The notes: generated from the letters alone by a model not told the origin. Positions 23,281-35,049 are shown, numbered from the stretch's first letter. The stretch: DNA of 64,000 nt from Capsicum annuum (GCF_002878395.1 NW_025860098.1:244009-308008); one strand, 5' to 3'. Numbers and translations: made by a program.

Positions 23281-24992
23281 TGTAGACACCTAATTTCGTC
23301 CATTCACAACTTAGTTTCATCGTTTATCCCATCTTACCATGTATCCTATCCGTGTGGTAATTTTTCCACAAGAAAAATAAATAAATAATCACTTTATCTT
23401 TTTACCTATTTATTTATTTATTTATTTATTTATGTGTCTTTATTCAAATAACAAAAGATAACAAATTTTATCTTCTTTTAAAACCTCCTAACAACCCCTC
23501 CAATAAAATACAACCACCTCACATTATTCCAATCATCACCACCCTAACTACCCATGTGATCCCCCCTCCTTTTTCTTGTCCACAAAGAAAGAATATATGT
23601 GGGACCCATTAAAATTCCCACATCATAACAAATCCATGCCCATTATAAAAGAAAAATTCTAAGAGGAAAAAAAAGAGGCTCATTCTTGAATCATCATCTT
23701 CTCCACAATAACAAAAATCATAAAATAATCTTCCTCACAAGAAAAAAATAAAATAAATAAAATAAAATGCGCCGGTGAGCAGTAACAGCATGAATAGTAA
23801 TGGCATGAATAGTAATGGAGTGAACAGTAAAAATGTGAATAGTAATGGCGTGAAAAGTGACGGTGAACGGGTCATTACTTGTCGAGTTGGATTGTTGGTG
23901 TTAAGGTTCGGCTCGAGGTTTCCGGGTGCAGACTCTCTTTATTCGAATAACATTGAGTTCTAAAGCTTTAAATTGAGGTCCAATTCTACTTTTTTTTCTC
24001 TTTTTATTTCATTTTTTATTATATTTGGTGTTGGATTGAATATTGTGTGTTATTGGGTCCTTGTTGGTGATGAATGCGTGTACTCATGGTTGGTTTGCTT
24101 GATTATGATTTTGGTGAAATGGTATCTCATTTGAGAATTGAAATTGGTTGTTTGGGGATGGAATTGAGAAATTGATAAAAAGTTGAATTTAGATTAACTT
24201 TGGTTTATTGTTGTTTTGTTTAATTCGTAATAAGCATTAATATTGTTGGAATATGATAGAATTATGATATATTGAAATGGATAGTCAAACGTCAGTTTAG
24301 GTAGGCAAAACTTAGGAGTGATGTGTTTATGAATTGTTTGGAATGTTTAATGTGCTTGCGAATGTTTGGTTTCTAGTTTATCGTGTTTAATTCGGATGTA
24401 TCATTTGGTCGGGAAATGCCCCGAAGTACTTGTATTATTTTTGTCCGGGGAATGCCCCGAGGTATTTGTACTCAGAGGACGTTTGTGATGAAGGCCCGAG
24501 GCATCGATTGAGGCATTGGAGTTTAGTCTAAAATTAGTTCAGAATAGGATTTTACATTACTGTATTTTTCTATTTTTCTGGACTGTATAACTCGAATTGA
24601 ACATCATTTTTTGAACTTGTTTTGTTTAAGTGCGATTGTTTGTTTTGCATGTTTGTTTGGTTTATACATCTCATAGTGTTCAAATTAGCCAATATGCTCC
24701 ACCAAGAGACCAAGATCAAACCACGGGATCGAGGGGTGCCTAACACCTTTCCCTCGGTCAACAGAATTTTTTAGCTAGAATCTCTGTTCGCAAACCAGTT
24801 TAAAGAGTCAAATGGTTTTGAAAAGGGTTTCCAAAGGTGACTTGGCACACCTGATTTATGCCAAGTGGTGACTCTGAATAAAAATGTAAATGTTTCTTTT
24901 TCGAAAGAAATTTTCAGCTTTTGTCACTTTGATAATAAAACAATTTTGAAACCTAAAACAAATCTTTTGGAGTATAAAAAAAGGGTGTAAAA
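23281..24992 (+). repeat. 3' LTR of T
   Basis: 1712 bp, starting TGTAGACACC. It ends GGTGTAAAA, where the 5' LTR has GGTGTGACA, so the CA end has mutated. Longer than the 5' LTR partly because of more TTTA units at 23405-23432 and more AGTAATGGCGTGAAT-type units at 23776-23860. Confidence 0.92.
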
Positions 24993-25135
24993 CATGGATT
25001 TACTGATATCTGAGTTATTACTACTAGGATACTGAGTTTACCGATATGAATATCTGGGTTTACTGATATTGATAACTGAATGATTGTTTCTGATAGTTAT
25101 GAATTATGAAGAACTAATCTGAATAACTGTATCTA

Positions 25136-25665
25136 ACAGTCCTGAATCTGAATACTGATAACATGAGTTCCATATAACTGATATATCATGAGTACTGATA
25201 ACTGATAACATGAGTTTTGATAACTGAATTACTGATAACATGAGTGACTGTATTTGACAGTCCTGAATCTGATGGAACTATATTAGTTCCGTACTATATC
25301 TGAGATGACTGTGACAGTCCTGATATTCTTAAGAACTATTTGAGTTCTTTTACTGAGACTGATACTGAAACTATGAGAAGTAGTTATTTAACCGACATGC
25401 CCCATGTGTACTATTATAGCTGAGCTGGGGTCCAATCGCTGCCCTAATTGGAAAGGTGTCAATACCACGCCACTGGTAGAGACAAGCCATGAGTAACCCT
25501 CATCTGTCAGTGTCCGCAAAAGAGAACGGTAGGGTCCTCATCTGGCGGTGTTTATCCACCTCATCAACCCTCATCTGATGGTGTTGATGTATCAACCTAT
25601 GCTGGCTACATAGTTTTGGTATGCAAGGATGACTTCTAAGGATCACACCCTCATCTAAAAGTGTG
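25136..25665. repeat. Series of inverted repeats centred on ATYTR in G LTR
   Basis: Perfect arms around a 5-nt centre: ACTGT-ATCTA-ACAGT (25136-25150), GACTGT-ATTTG-ACAGTC (25246-25262), GGAACT-ATATT-AGTTCC (25274-25290), AAGAACT-ATTTG-AGTTCTT (25331-25349). Longer centres: CATCAAC...GTTGATG around CATCTGATG (25562-25589) and CACAC...GTGTG around CATCTA (25644-25665). Arms are unrelated to each other while the centre recurs. The sense strand of the LTR is the minus strand. Confidence 0.8.
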
Positions 25666-27878
25666 TGTCCCCATCCTTGGGTTCACTCAGTGCTAATTTG
25701 TACTCCCATCTGATTAGACTCTGAACATGATTAACTGAACTAAATTAATACTGTTTTATTTCTTAGCTAAGTTTATTGAGTTCTGCTGACTGACGAAATA
25801 CTACTGAGATCTGAGGACTGACTAAGAGTACTAAAGTTACTGAGTACTGAGTAGGAATGGACTGATACTACATTTACATGAGTTTTCTTGAGTCATGAGA
25901 CTGACAGAAGTCTACTGAACATGGCTTGAATGAGAGTATCGTGAAAACATGACATGGATCTAGGCACACAACTATATTTTTTGGGTACAAGTGCCCCAGG
26001 ACTCGATAGAACGAAACTGACACAATATGACAATTCTTGATCATAGGACTAAAGTCCGCAATTCATAATACCATAAGTTGGGGATTTCATGAAAGCACTT
26101 GATAATCATAATCTTGTACATGAATAGGAATGTATCTTAATATATCATAATTTCATAATTTTAATTTCACTTGCATGACATGAACTGGTATACATGCTAA
26201 CATAATATAGTTCCATTACTTAACTTTCATGAACTATTTGTCAAACACTTGCAAGACATAGCTTCAACATGAAAATCATTTAGATCATGTAGTATTAACA
26301 TGAATTCATTATTTAGATCACTAATGGATTACAAGGCACAATTCATTCACTTGAACATTTTCACAAACACTTGAAAGGCATGGTTTTATACTTAGGTGTA
26401 TATAACATGCTCCCAATTCATGACCATAACCACCTATTCACATATCAAGGTTTTCAACATATAATAGTCATAATTCAACACACATGGGAAACATGGATAT
26501 TTCATTCATCAATTAACATATATCAATATTATGGGTATAACATCGAACTTGCAAATCTCAAGAACTCAACATAAAGTTCATATGAATAATACCATAAATA
26601 AATTAGTTTTCATGATTCTTGAGATAACTCATCGAATTAAAACTCAATTTAACATCAACAACATAATTATAAATACCCCACAACAAAATATTCATGATAG
26701 ATAACTTAAAACTTGATTCTTGAGATCCATGGATGAAAGGAATCCATGGATGAACACTATGCATACCTTAATACTTGATTCTACAAAGATTGACGGAGAG
26801 AATTTCTTGAAATTAAATCTCCAATTGAAAACCATCTTCTTGTTCTTGATATAAAATCAAAGAAAAGAGTGTATTTTAGTTGAAAATGCGGTTATTCCAC
26901 GTTTATGGAATACATAGGGGTGGAAGATGATCGAAATTCCCTTAAGAAAAGGGAGAAAGACGCAGCTGTCCCTTTGTTGACTGTCTGATAGGCTAAGTAA
27001 ATTGATCATAACTCTTTAATCAAAAGTTGGATTTGGATGAAACAACTTGCATTGGAAAGAAGACTCAAAGATATTTCGTTTTATATATAGCAGACCTCCC
27101 TGTTTATTATGTACAGAAAGTTATAATCGTTTGAAGTTGACCCAAAAACTTTGGCTTAAAATGCGCCCAGAATGCGGGAGCATTTCAAACCAGTGAGTTC
27201 AGCCACTGAAATGTGCACAAAATGAGCCTGAAATTTTTCCAAGGCATACTAGAAAGTTTTCCTATCGCAACGCAACTTGAAAATCCAAAAATGGAGGTCG
27301 GGAAGGTCGCCAACTAAATACCAAAAGTTTGGAGGCTTGAAATATGACTAAGTGTTGAACACTTAGCAAAAATTCTTCTAAGTGTTGGATTTTCTTCTTA
27401 TCAAGCCTTAAGGAGCTAAGTTAGAGTTAGAATTTTACGGGGTCTTACACTAACACTCCTAAACTCTAAATTTCTCAGGTTTATTTCCTTAGGTTTATTC
27501 CTTGATTATTAAATTCATCTCTTGATTCTTAAACTATCAAACAACTAGTAATTCACCTACTAAGTTGGTTGATTAGTTCTTGAGTCCAAATTCTTTCACC
27601 GTCCATTTTCTTTCAAGCTCTTCTCTTCTTATATCATTGTTACTTATTGATTCAAGTCCCTACATATTTTCTTTGAATTATTCAAACAAGATTTCACTTT
27701 GGCCACAAGGAGAGATAGACACCTTATGAACCATAAGAGTATAAACAACTCTCAATATTTGCCAATTCAATTATGAGGTCTACAAAGGTGAGAATCTTAC
27801 ATGTGTTGGTGTGAATATTTTAATTCTAATCTTGATTGTTCATTTTTTATGTACATGGAATCATAAGGGAGTATTTCT

Positions 27879-28749
27879 TTGGTAGCCTCAGATAATTGTG
27901 ACTACAAAATAGGAGATTATGATTGTGGTAAAGAAAGTTATGGCTATGAGAAAGATGGAGATTATAGAGGCTTAGAGTGTAGCCATGATCAAGAGTTGTG
28001 TGACATTGAGAGATACTATTCAAAAGAAGAATGTGAGATGAATGATGACCTAGTTATTATAGAGAATATGGAGATGGTGAATAGCCTTATGATGGTTATT
28101 ATGAGAAAGATATGGCATGTGAAGAGTATTACACTTCCACTTTGAGTATAGAGGAGATGTAAGGTATAACCCATTCTCTTATGCATCTTATGAGAGTCAC
28201 GGTGAGAATGTACGTAATGATTATGAAGTTTTGTATTCTTCGTATTGTGGTACTTCTTAACAAAATAGAATAGAAGTTAATATTTATACTAACTATACTA
28301 GAGGTCGCCCCATGGGAATAAATACGTGTGCAATCCCAAGGCCTAGGGGTATTACATCTTATTCTTCTTATCCTAGTGCCCAAATATGAGGAAACCGAAA
28401 CTAAGGTAAATATAGATGGTATGGTAGGAGTCATGGTCCTTCTACTCTATCCATCATTATTTGAGAGTAAGATCCCAATGTGTACCTTGAATGGGAATGG
28501 CAATGCGAAAGGATCTTCAAGGATTATACTATGAGCAACGTCGAACAAGCCACATATGCCCTTAGGTGCAATCAATGTTCGCCCTTAAGATGGTGGAAAC
28601 TTTCAATAAATCCCAATCCAACATGGGGTGCCTTAAAAGAGTTCATGAGGTCAATCTATGTGCCAAATGGATACAAAAAGCTTTATAATAGTTATCTAAG
28701 AAGACAAGCTAGAAATTTTTGGAGTGCTGAGATGTGTTCTTATCCTTGA
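27879..28749 (+). pseudogene. gag remnant of D
   Basis: The clear part is 28480-28749: DPNVYLEWEWQCERIFKDY, then a block with PLRWWKLS, then FMRSIYVPNGYKKLYNSYLR. This matches the Retrotrans_gag core of Ty3/gypsy elements, with its L-W-E start and RWW centre. Upstream, 27879-28145 encodes an acidic, Tyr/Gly-rich stretch (GYEKDGDYRGLECSHDQE), and about 28300-28480 a polybasic/proline stretch in a second frame. Stops and frame changes join the pieces. The gag ends at a stop after SAEMCSYP. The exact lineage is unclear. Confidence 0.7.
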
Positions 28750-28849
28750 TTATTGTTATAATATAAACTACATAACTCCTCCTATGGTTGAATATATTGT
28801 ATATCTCGAGTGTCTATGCATTTCCCATACTTCTTGGAGGACTATAAAG

Positions 28850-29280
28850 TCTCTTAGAGCGTGAAGGTTTCATTTACCCAAGATGGATACTATGTGGAGG
28901 TGTGGTGTGACATATTCCCCTTTGAATTTGGACACTTATGTTTGGGTACCAATTGGTTTGCAGAACATATTCCAAATATTCAAAATTACCCTTCTCAATG
29001 TTCAAGGAAAGATGACAACTTACTCTAATCCTAATAAAAAAGAGAGACCAAAGATTTAGAGGATTAAGAAAGTGCAAGGTGGAAATCCAAAAGAGAAAAA
29101 AGGGGAGATTGAGAGGAGTGAAGTATAGGGGTTTCCATCAACTCAATCTATCTTTGTTTGTCCTTCTCTTAGAAAGGACATGTGTATAGGTACCAACATG
29201 GAAAGCAGAGGAGAACAAGTATAAAAAGAAAAAATTCTCTATGAAGATTTGAAGAAGGCAATCTTAGATGCTCCCAAAGC
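28850..29280 (+). pseudogene. Protease C-terminal remnant and linker of D
   Basis: The segment VEVWCDIFPFEFGHLCLG (about 28894-28947) followed by TNWFAEHIPNIQNYPSQCSR resembles the second half of a gypsy protease (the V-CDV-P-HILLGRPW pattern). A charged linker rich in Lys/Glu follows (about 29040-29280). The active-site half of the protease is not present, so gag appears joined to the C-terminal half by deletion. Assignment is by pattern and moderately sure. Confidence 0.5.
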
Positions 29281-29338
29281 CTATGAAGTACCTTCACCCC
29301 AAGGTAAATAATAATATTCTCAAGAGAATTAAGGTAAC

Positions 29339-31176
29339 ATATCTAACTCTTCCCCTATAGTATATATAAATTATGATTGTGTGGCTAGTAGCCTATTGAG
29401 TGTGAGTAGTAGCTTTCTTATAAGTGAGTATTATAATAGTTTACCTCTTTTTGATGATGTGCACATTGAGAGTGTGGATACACTAGTTGAACCTATTGAT
29501 GAATGAATTGACTCTTATTGTCGATTAATTTAAGTCCACCTAATGTTAAAGCCAATGCAATGAATGATGGTACATTGTCTTGTAAAATTTGTGTTGATAA
29601 CCTTGTTTGCAAAAATAGCCCACAACTTGAGGATGTTTGTGATATGATTAATGAAACTAAAGTTAGTGATGATATTGAAAATATTGGTCAAGTAAATACG
29701 TGCGACCCTTTGAGTATGACTTTCAGTGAGGCTCCAATTGCTTGTTTGGCTTGAAGAAATAACTATGTGTTTGAATCATCTTTGACACTTTATAATTGTA
29801 TTTTAGAGAGTGAACTTGCATGTCCTAAATCCTTTTCATGGATATATCATTCTCTCTTTAGGAAAAATATCTTGTTTGAAGATGATGAAATCACTCCTAG
29901 TAGATTACCTAGTGGTAAGGATAACTTTGATGATATATCTCATCTTGAGGAATATATCCCGTATGACAACCCTCTATGGTGTGACAACATTTATCTTAAG
30001 GATGGAAAAATCTTCTTTGAAGATGAGAGTACTTTTAAGGGAAAGGGATGTACTGTTTTGAAAAGGAATGATCAATTGGGTGATGATAACTTCAATTTAT
30101 ATGAATGTTTGAGAAGCCCAATTAGTGATTCTTCCTATGAAAATGATTTTAGTTAAGATCCTTTATATGACAGCCCACCCTTGTTTGATAATTACGAGGA
30201 TGAATTACTTGATTCTTGTGATGACTTTAGTTATCACTTCTTTAATGTTAGCGGTGGTTTGTGTTGACTTGATGATTCACCCCTTAAACAAAAAAGGTGT
30301 TACTTATTTGGAAATTATTCCATCTTCTTTGTTTTCCTCTATTAATGAGAATACTCATGGTGATGATCTTGAATCTGACAATGAGTATATGCAAAAGGAT
30401 ACCTTAGTTGAAGTTAATTTGTATGATACTTTTATCTACCCTCTCTCTTCTTATGAAATTATCAGTGGTCATGTAGAGGGTATACTTAATGGTGAAAATG
30501 GAATATTTGGGGAAAATGAGTATTGCCATGACCCATGTTCTTGGCTAATTCTTCCATTTGATCTTAGTGATGTAATGGGATGTGGTGATTCCCATACACC
30601 CAACTTGATGCTTGGTCTAAATGACAAGTAAAGTTTGAATGAGGATGTTGGATCCCTTCCCTATAATGGAAAGTCCTTCTTGGGGATTTACAATCCACTT
30701 GGTAGACCCAAGTTGCGAATGAGAGGCATTTACAACAATGATGAGCCTTTATTAAAGAAAGGAAATAAAAAAAAGAACCAAGATAGTTCAAATTGTGTGT
30801 TTACATTCTTGACCAAAGCTTAACTACTTGTTGGTCAAGGAGAGAGTTACCTTTTGAAAACACTTTGTATGAATTACATGAATGTGACACCTTTATTTGT
30901 GACATGCTTGCAATTGGTGGCCCTTTTTTTAAGGAAATTTGTTTGAAAGGAAAAAGTAATTTGTGCGTAAATGATTTGATTCCATCCTTGAGTGTATTAT
31001 GTGCAAAATCTTTTGAGCCAAATAGCCTTCTTATAGATAATAGTACCTTGGATGATGCTTGTTTACTTGATTCCTTTCTATACTACCTCTTTGCCTATGA
31101 TGATATCCATGCTAGTCTTGGAATTTTTTTCATGTTGAGGAAGGAAGCTTATTGGTTGGTTCACTTGGTTGAATGA
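29339..31176 (+). pseudogene. Unrecognised decayed ORF (~600 codons) of element D
   Basis: I do not recognise this protein. It can be followed through three frames: 29339 to about 29505 in one frame, 29518-30290 in a second, about 30280-30823 back in the first, and about 30793-31176 in the second again. There are frame changes near 29510, 30290 and 30800 and a few stops (for example 29752 and 30154). The predicted protein is acidic, Asp/Glu/Asn/Ser/Cys-rich and soluble, without signal peptide, membrane segment or retroviral motif. Blocks such as LEEYIPYDNPLWCDNIYLKD, CSWLILPFDLSDVMGCGDSH and KSNLCVNDLIPSLSVLCAKS look like ordinary globular coding sequence. It lies where reverse transcriptase to integrase would normally be. 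Confidence 0.5.
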
Positions 31177-31294
31177 TAATGCTATGTGGGTCATTCACAT
31201 ATTTGACTCTGAAATTTTTTTGTGGATTTTTGAACCATTGGTGGTACAATATTTGGTGTGGTCTATTAAATAGATAATGAAGCAATTGTGACTT

Positions 31295-31738
31295 ATGACT
31301 CCTAAGATGAATGTAGTCTCACCTTATTGTCTTGTTGAGGCCATTATAACCATTGTGGTTTCCTTATCTGTCAATATTTGTCATAGACAATTCCTTTGTA
31401 ACCTTTTCAACAAGCTTTTCAACATTAAAACAAAGGATCCTTGGTTATATCTTAAGTATGTGCAATATTTGCATGATGCTATGATTATTTGTACTAACCC
31501 TAACCCTCATATCATGAGGATGTTGTGTTTGTTTGTCCTTCCTTTGAGTTTGCAAGGTTTGATTTTGAGGTCGAATCCTTTTCAAGAAGAGGAGGATAAT
31601 ACAAGCCAAAATACCTCCGGACCTTTGGATAGGATACAAATGATGATTGGGGTGGTTGAAAACTCCTTAATCCTATTAAAATATACTACATGGATTAAGA
31701 TTACCATTAATGAGGGTCAAGGGACTTTACGAGGTTGA
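31295..31738 (+). pseudogene. pol C-terminal tail-like segment of D
   Basis: An open frame of 147 codons. Its end carries LRSNPFQEEEDNTSQNTSGP followed by LDRIQMM. The NPFQEE...GP-x-R pattern is one I associate with the C-terminal tail after integrase in some gypsy polyproteins. The first 80 residues (hydrophobic VSPYCLVEAIITIVVSLSVN, then FNIKTKDPWLYLKYVQYLHD) have no integrase motif. A stop follows and LTR-like sequence begins. It could also be the end of the unknown ORF. Confidence 0.45.
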
Positions 31739-31739
31739 A

Positions 31740-32240
31740 GGATAGGAAAACGGGGCTCGCAAGACCATTGGAAGGTGTATACACCTAGGGCACTTTGGAT
31801 CCAAATTTTATATGCTCAAGCATTGCAAGAGCGGGTCAAAATAGCCCCTAGTGGACCTTTTCTTGCCATTGGGTTACTTTTGGGCCCTAAATGTGCAATA
31901 ATTAGCGTAAACTATAAATACTTGGGAGCTAGCTTTATTCCATAGTTAGTTTTTGGATATTGATTGAAACAAAACTCTTTTAGAGAGTGTTTTGAGTGCT
32001 TGGTAAAGACAGTGTTGATATTTTCTGAGAAACAGTGGTTGTAAGGGGATTTTGATTCTATTACGATCAACCTAAGAATTAGGTGCTTGTTGGTTATCAA
32101 CAAGGGAGGTCTTAGGTTTTGAAATACCCTTTGATTGCCTTTTTGTTATCTTCGTTGTGTCTATATTTCTATCATTATCATTTTATCCCTTTATCTTTAA
32201 TTTTTCGCATTTAGATTCTTGTTCTCGTATCAAATAAAAC
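31740..32240 (+). promoter_or_regulatory. LTR-like promoter region of D
   Basis: TATAAATA at 31913-31920 in otherwise non-coding sequence directly after the pol tail-like segment. Downstream comes a leader-like stretch ending TTCTTGTTCTCGTATCA (about 32239). This would be the 3' LTR of D, but the second LTR needed to prove it is not in view. Confidence 0.45.
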
Positions 32241-32829
32241 TTGAGTAGATGACATTAAAACAACATAACAAATGATAAATTAAAGGTAGGGATGCAAGAT
32301 AGCATAATCCTTAAATAGGAAAATATGTGTATGACTCAACTTATAATGTACTAATGCATAAAGAAATAATGAATGAAGACAACTATGTTGAGGAATCAAA
32401 TACCCCCTAGATCATTGTTCGTAATATTCTTACAAAGGAGGTGGCATAACTAAAAATTATGAGAAAAAGACATATACATCTTATGAGAGATACAAAGGAA
32501 AATGATTGTCTACAGGAAAACATACAACAAATAAGTAAGGTTGGAGATCTTTGACAAAGGTAAAAAAGTAACCTAATGAATGAAATTATGAGGGTAAAAT
32601 AGGTAACAGTCACTACAAATTACTAAAGGAAGCATTACAACTTAACCCACCAGAGTGATCAGTGATGGAAAAAATATTTTTCCATAATGTAAGATCTATT
32701 ACCACTCAAAGGTGTTTGATAGTTTAATACATCTTACAAGAAGAAATTAATACTCATTTATTGCTAGACCCTTTTCAAACTCCATAAGAATTAGAAAATT
32801 GTAAAAGAACGCTTGGACTTCAGATCCCA

Positions 32830-33423
32830 TTGTTAATAGACATATAAAGAAGGGAATTTTTTTTGGAATAATGAATGGAAAGGACTGGTGATGACAAATA
32901 CCATACAATAAATAACTTTTAAATTTAAACACATATGGTGTCATCAAGAGATTATGATATATTCCGTGTATGTTAAATGCAATGCTTTGGACAAATTAGA
33001 ATCATGGGAGGATCCGGAGAAAATTGCAGTATCAAATTAGATACCCAAGATAATAGATGTGGACTTTGTAGTCATTGGTGAATCAGGGAAATCAGGCAGT
33101 GTCCTAGTTTCACAGCATTAAACAACATATTTGCATGCTTCTTCAATAATTATAAATTCACAGAAAGTAAATACAATTGATGGAATAAAACAACAGACGG
33201 GGACTATATTTTTAAATGATTAGAAAGAGTTTATGGAATCAGAGAATCCATCAATATTTTTCCAATCTAATGTTATCCAACATTTGATAAAAAGAAGAAT
33301 CTGACCATGCTCTATTACATGTGATATGTAATTCTCTGTAGTCATAAGATCTTTCAAATTCCTTAATTTCTAACAAACTATCATCAATTTCTAAACGTAG
33401 TAAAGGATAATTGGAAGATATAT
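32830..33423 (+). pseudogene. LINE endonuclease remnant
   Basis: The apurinic-type endonuclease nicks target DNA for LINE insertion. In mixed frames: YSVYVKCNALDKLESWEDPE (about 32961-33020) corresponds to the VYA-C-ERxxLWE block. IIDVDFVVIGE (about 33050-33085) is the GGDFNVI block, with the Gly-Gly lost. Then a WNKTTDGDYIFK-LERVYG segment (about 33180-33230) matches the W-N-x-R-x-D-R-x-L-DR block. C was inserted a little downstream, before the usual SDH motif. Many stops; not functional. Confidence 0.7.
33419..33423. repeat. Left target-site duplication of C (TATAT)
   Basis: TATAT precedes the LTR end TGTGAAATTC; TATAT follows the other LTR at 52667-52671. Low complexity, but exact and in the right place on both sides. 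Confidence 0.85.
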
Positions 33424-33668
33424 TGTGAAATTCTAGTAAAGCAGCTCAGCTATTCATAATCAATGGAGGAAAATGTAAAAGAGGATCTCAACTTTATAAT
33501 CCATCAGCTTTACATTATTGATTGTTGCTCTTATTTATAGACAGTTGTGAGCTGAGTGAGCTTCTCTCCAGCTCATTGATAGCTTAGCATAACCAACTAA
33601 CAACCTAACCACTTGCCTAACAACCTCTGTAACTAACTCAACAAACCACCAACTAACCAACTAATTAC

Positions 33669-35028
33669 TGATGTGTGAGCCAATGCTAACACATTTGAAG
33701 CTTTTAACTCTAAATAATTGCGAAGACTTGAGCAACTTTAGTCGTTTTTGATTATTTTACCTTGATTTTGCAGAAAAACCAGAGAATAGGAAGAACCATA
33801 AATAAAGGAAGCAAAATTCCAGAAATTGGAAGTAAATTAGAAGCTGCAAGTGGCTGACGACATTCACGACACGCCACCAACCTAGTGATAGGCTGTCATG
33901 GATGTCATAAACCTTAACAAAAGACGAAAAGCTATAGAAGTTTTGTGACGGCAACCATGACACGCCGTCAAGATGATGATAGGCCATCAACATGGGCGTT
34001 AACCTTAGGCAGCAGGAGTTGAAATTTGCAGAGGAGTTGACGACTTTCGTGACAGGCCGTCACAAGCGTCGTCACTTATTCCGAAGAAAATCATAAATTT
34101 TAATTTTATTTCCTTATTTAGGGTTGACTATTTAAAGACTTGTCTTAGGGTTTTTATTTTATCATCTATCAAAAAATTAATTATCCACAGAGGAGAGAAC
34201 ATACGATATTTTTATCTCTATCTCAAGAACAATATTTTAGTGTTTTTGCCTTGTGATTAAAATACAAGTTCACTTTCGATTTCATTAATCATTGTAAGTT
34301 AATCCTTTCAGTTATGAAATCCAATTGCATGATTCTTTCTTGCGTTATGAGCAGCTAAACACTTTTAACCCGGATTATGGAATCTAGGGTTAGGTCATGA
34401 TAAGGTGTTAATTAATTATTCAAGGTTTAATAGGTGTTAGGATTTCTTGGTAATTCTGAGACTATAATTTATGTCTGTTGGTTGCAAACAATAGGCATAC
34501 CTACTTTGGTTTGCTTGAGAAAGAAATCATAAACAGTAGGAAGTGAGTTATCAACAGGGACTAGGAAAGGCTTCATTTAATAATCAGCGCTGTAACAAGG
34601 TTGATTAACCTAAGGTAAAATCTGTATAGTGATAAGCGATTCCTTAAGTCCGAGAGGATTAGAAAATTAGACGCTTGAATAGGTCGAGAGACATTTGAGA
34701 ATACCATTTATAAAGATAGCCTGTCATCCTAACTACCGTGAGAACCTCGAGTAATTTTAGTATCTGTCATGTACTATAAGCCCTAGTGAACATAATCCTG
34801 GTTATTTCATCAAATCTTTGTTACAAACAATAAATTCAACAGTGAAAATTGACTCTCTGTGAAACTCAAACCCCCATTTTCGAAAACAACAAACTACTAG
34901 TAAATTATTTCGTAAACAACTCAAAGTTCACACCCTATTCCTTGTGGGCTTTGACTCCAACCTACTTGGGTTTTATATTAACAACGATCGCTTACACCCA
35001 TTCAAGAGTGTAATTGGAGCGTTATCCA
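33669..35028 (+). repeat. 5' LTR of A2
   Basis: About 1360 bp, starting TGATGTGTGAGCC. It contains TGACGAC...GACACGCC...GTCATGGATGTC words (33853-34080), a possible TATA box (TATTTAAAG, 34129-34137) and the Athila-typical end with GTGGGCTTTGACTCCAACC and AACGATCGCTTACA. Closely similar to 45097-46475. Confidence 0.9.
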
Positions 35029-35031
35029 AAA

Positions 35032-35049
35032 TGGTGTTGTTGCCGGGGA
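35032..35049 (+). other. Primer-binding site of A2 (Asp-tRNA type)
   Basis: TGGTGTTGTTGCCGGGGA. It differs from the Athila site TGGCGCCGTTGCCGGGGA by three C-to-T changes; that site is complementary to the 3' end of aspartate tRNA. Confidence 0.8.

Larger units (their letters stand above)
14619..24992 (+). mobile_element. Non-autonomous Tat/Ogre-like LTR retrotransposon T
   Basis: Plus-strand element of 10.4 kb: LTR 14619-16283, PBS 16288-16305, long leader, decayed gag 17736-19090, non-coding 3' part with tandem repeats, PPT, LTR 23281-24992, and a perfect 5-bp TSD. The gag resembles that of Tat/Ogre elements, and the recurring GAACTACGCAC...GAGATACGTAGGC blocks are also typical of that group. 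No protease, reverse transcriptase or integrase motif is present between gag and the 3' LTR, so it could only move with proteins from a related element. Confidence 0.88.
4491..27449 (-). mobile_element. Large non-autonomous LTR retrotransposon G, interrupted by H and T
   Basis: Reading the minus strand: 5' LTR 27449 to 13964 (interrupted by T), 4-nt spacer, PBS complement GCTCTGATACCA at 13948-13959, internal region to 11944, PPT at 11944-11960, then the 3' LTR from 11943 leftwards (interrupted by H), truncated at 4491. LTR ends are TGTAAGACCCC and GGGCGTTACA. The complete 5' LTR is about 3.1 kb when T is removed. The internal region is only 2 kb and has no protein motif, so G depends on proteins from elsewhere (LARD-like). 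The outer TSD cannot be tested because the left end is lost. Bases 27450-27454 (CTAAC) would be the right copy. Confidence 0.82.
13964..27449 (-). repeat. 5' LTR of G (discontinuous, T inserted)
   Basis: Consists of 13964-14618 and 24998-27449, about 3.1 kb together. The plus-strand start TGTAACGCCCTAATTTTTTG and end GGGGTCTTACA match the solo LTR at 41366-44309 at both ends and along the body (AACCCATGAC block, GACATGCCCCAT block, stem-loop region). The part 26252-27449 matches the 3' LTR remnant and provides the unoccupied target of H. Confidence 0.87.
27450..32240 (+). mobile_element. Decayed gypsy derivative D with unknown insert ORF
   Basis: Order on the plus strand: AT-rich leader (27450-27878, no gene), gag remnants (27879-28749), protease-like remnant (about 28850-29020), unrecognised decayed ORF (29339-31176), pol-tail-like segment (31295-31738), LTR-like sequence with TATA box (about 31740-32240). 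No reverse transcriptase, RNase H or integrase motif was found. Exact ends are not resolved: the left end is hidden by G and no second LTR is visible. Confidence 0.6.

Noticed and set aside
28129..28434. Minus-strand frame of 101 codons over D
   Set aside because: It overlaps the decayed plus-strand gag leader and has no motif of its own.
32241..33423. Possible endogenous pararetrovirus fragment
   Set aside because: At first the degenerate frames suggested it, but the VYxKCNALDKLESWED, DFVVIGE and later DRNTKFFHSY blocks fit a plant LINE, in order, on both sides of C.
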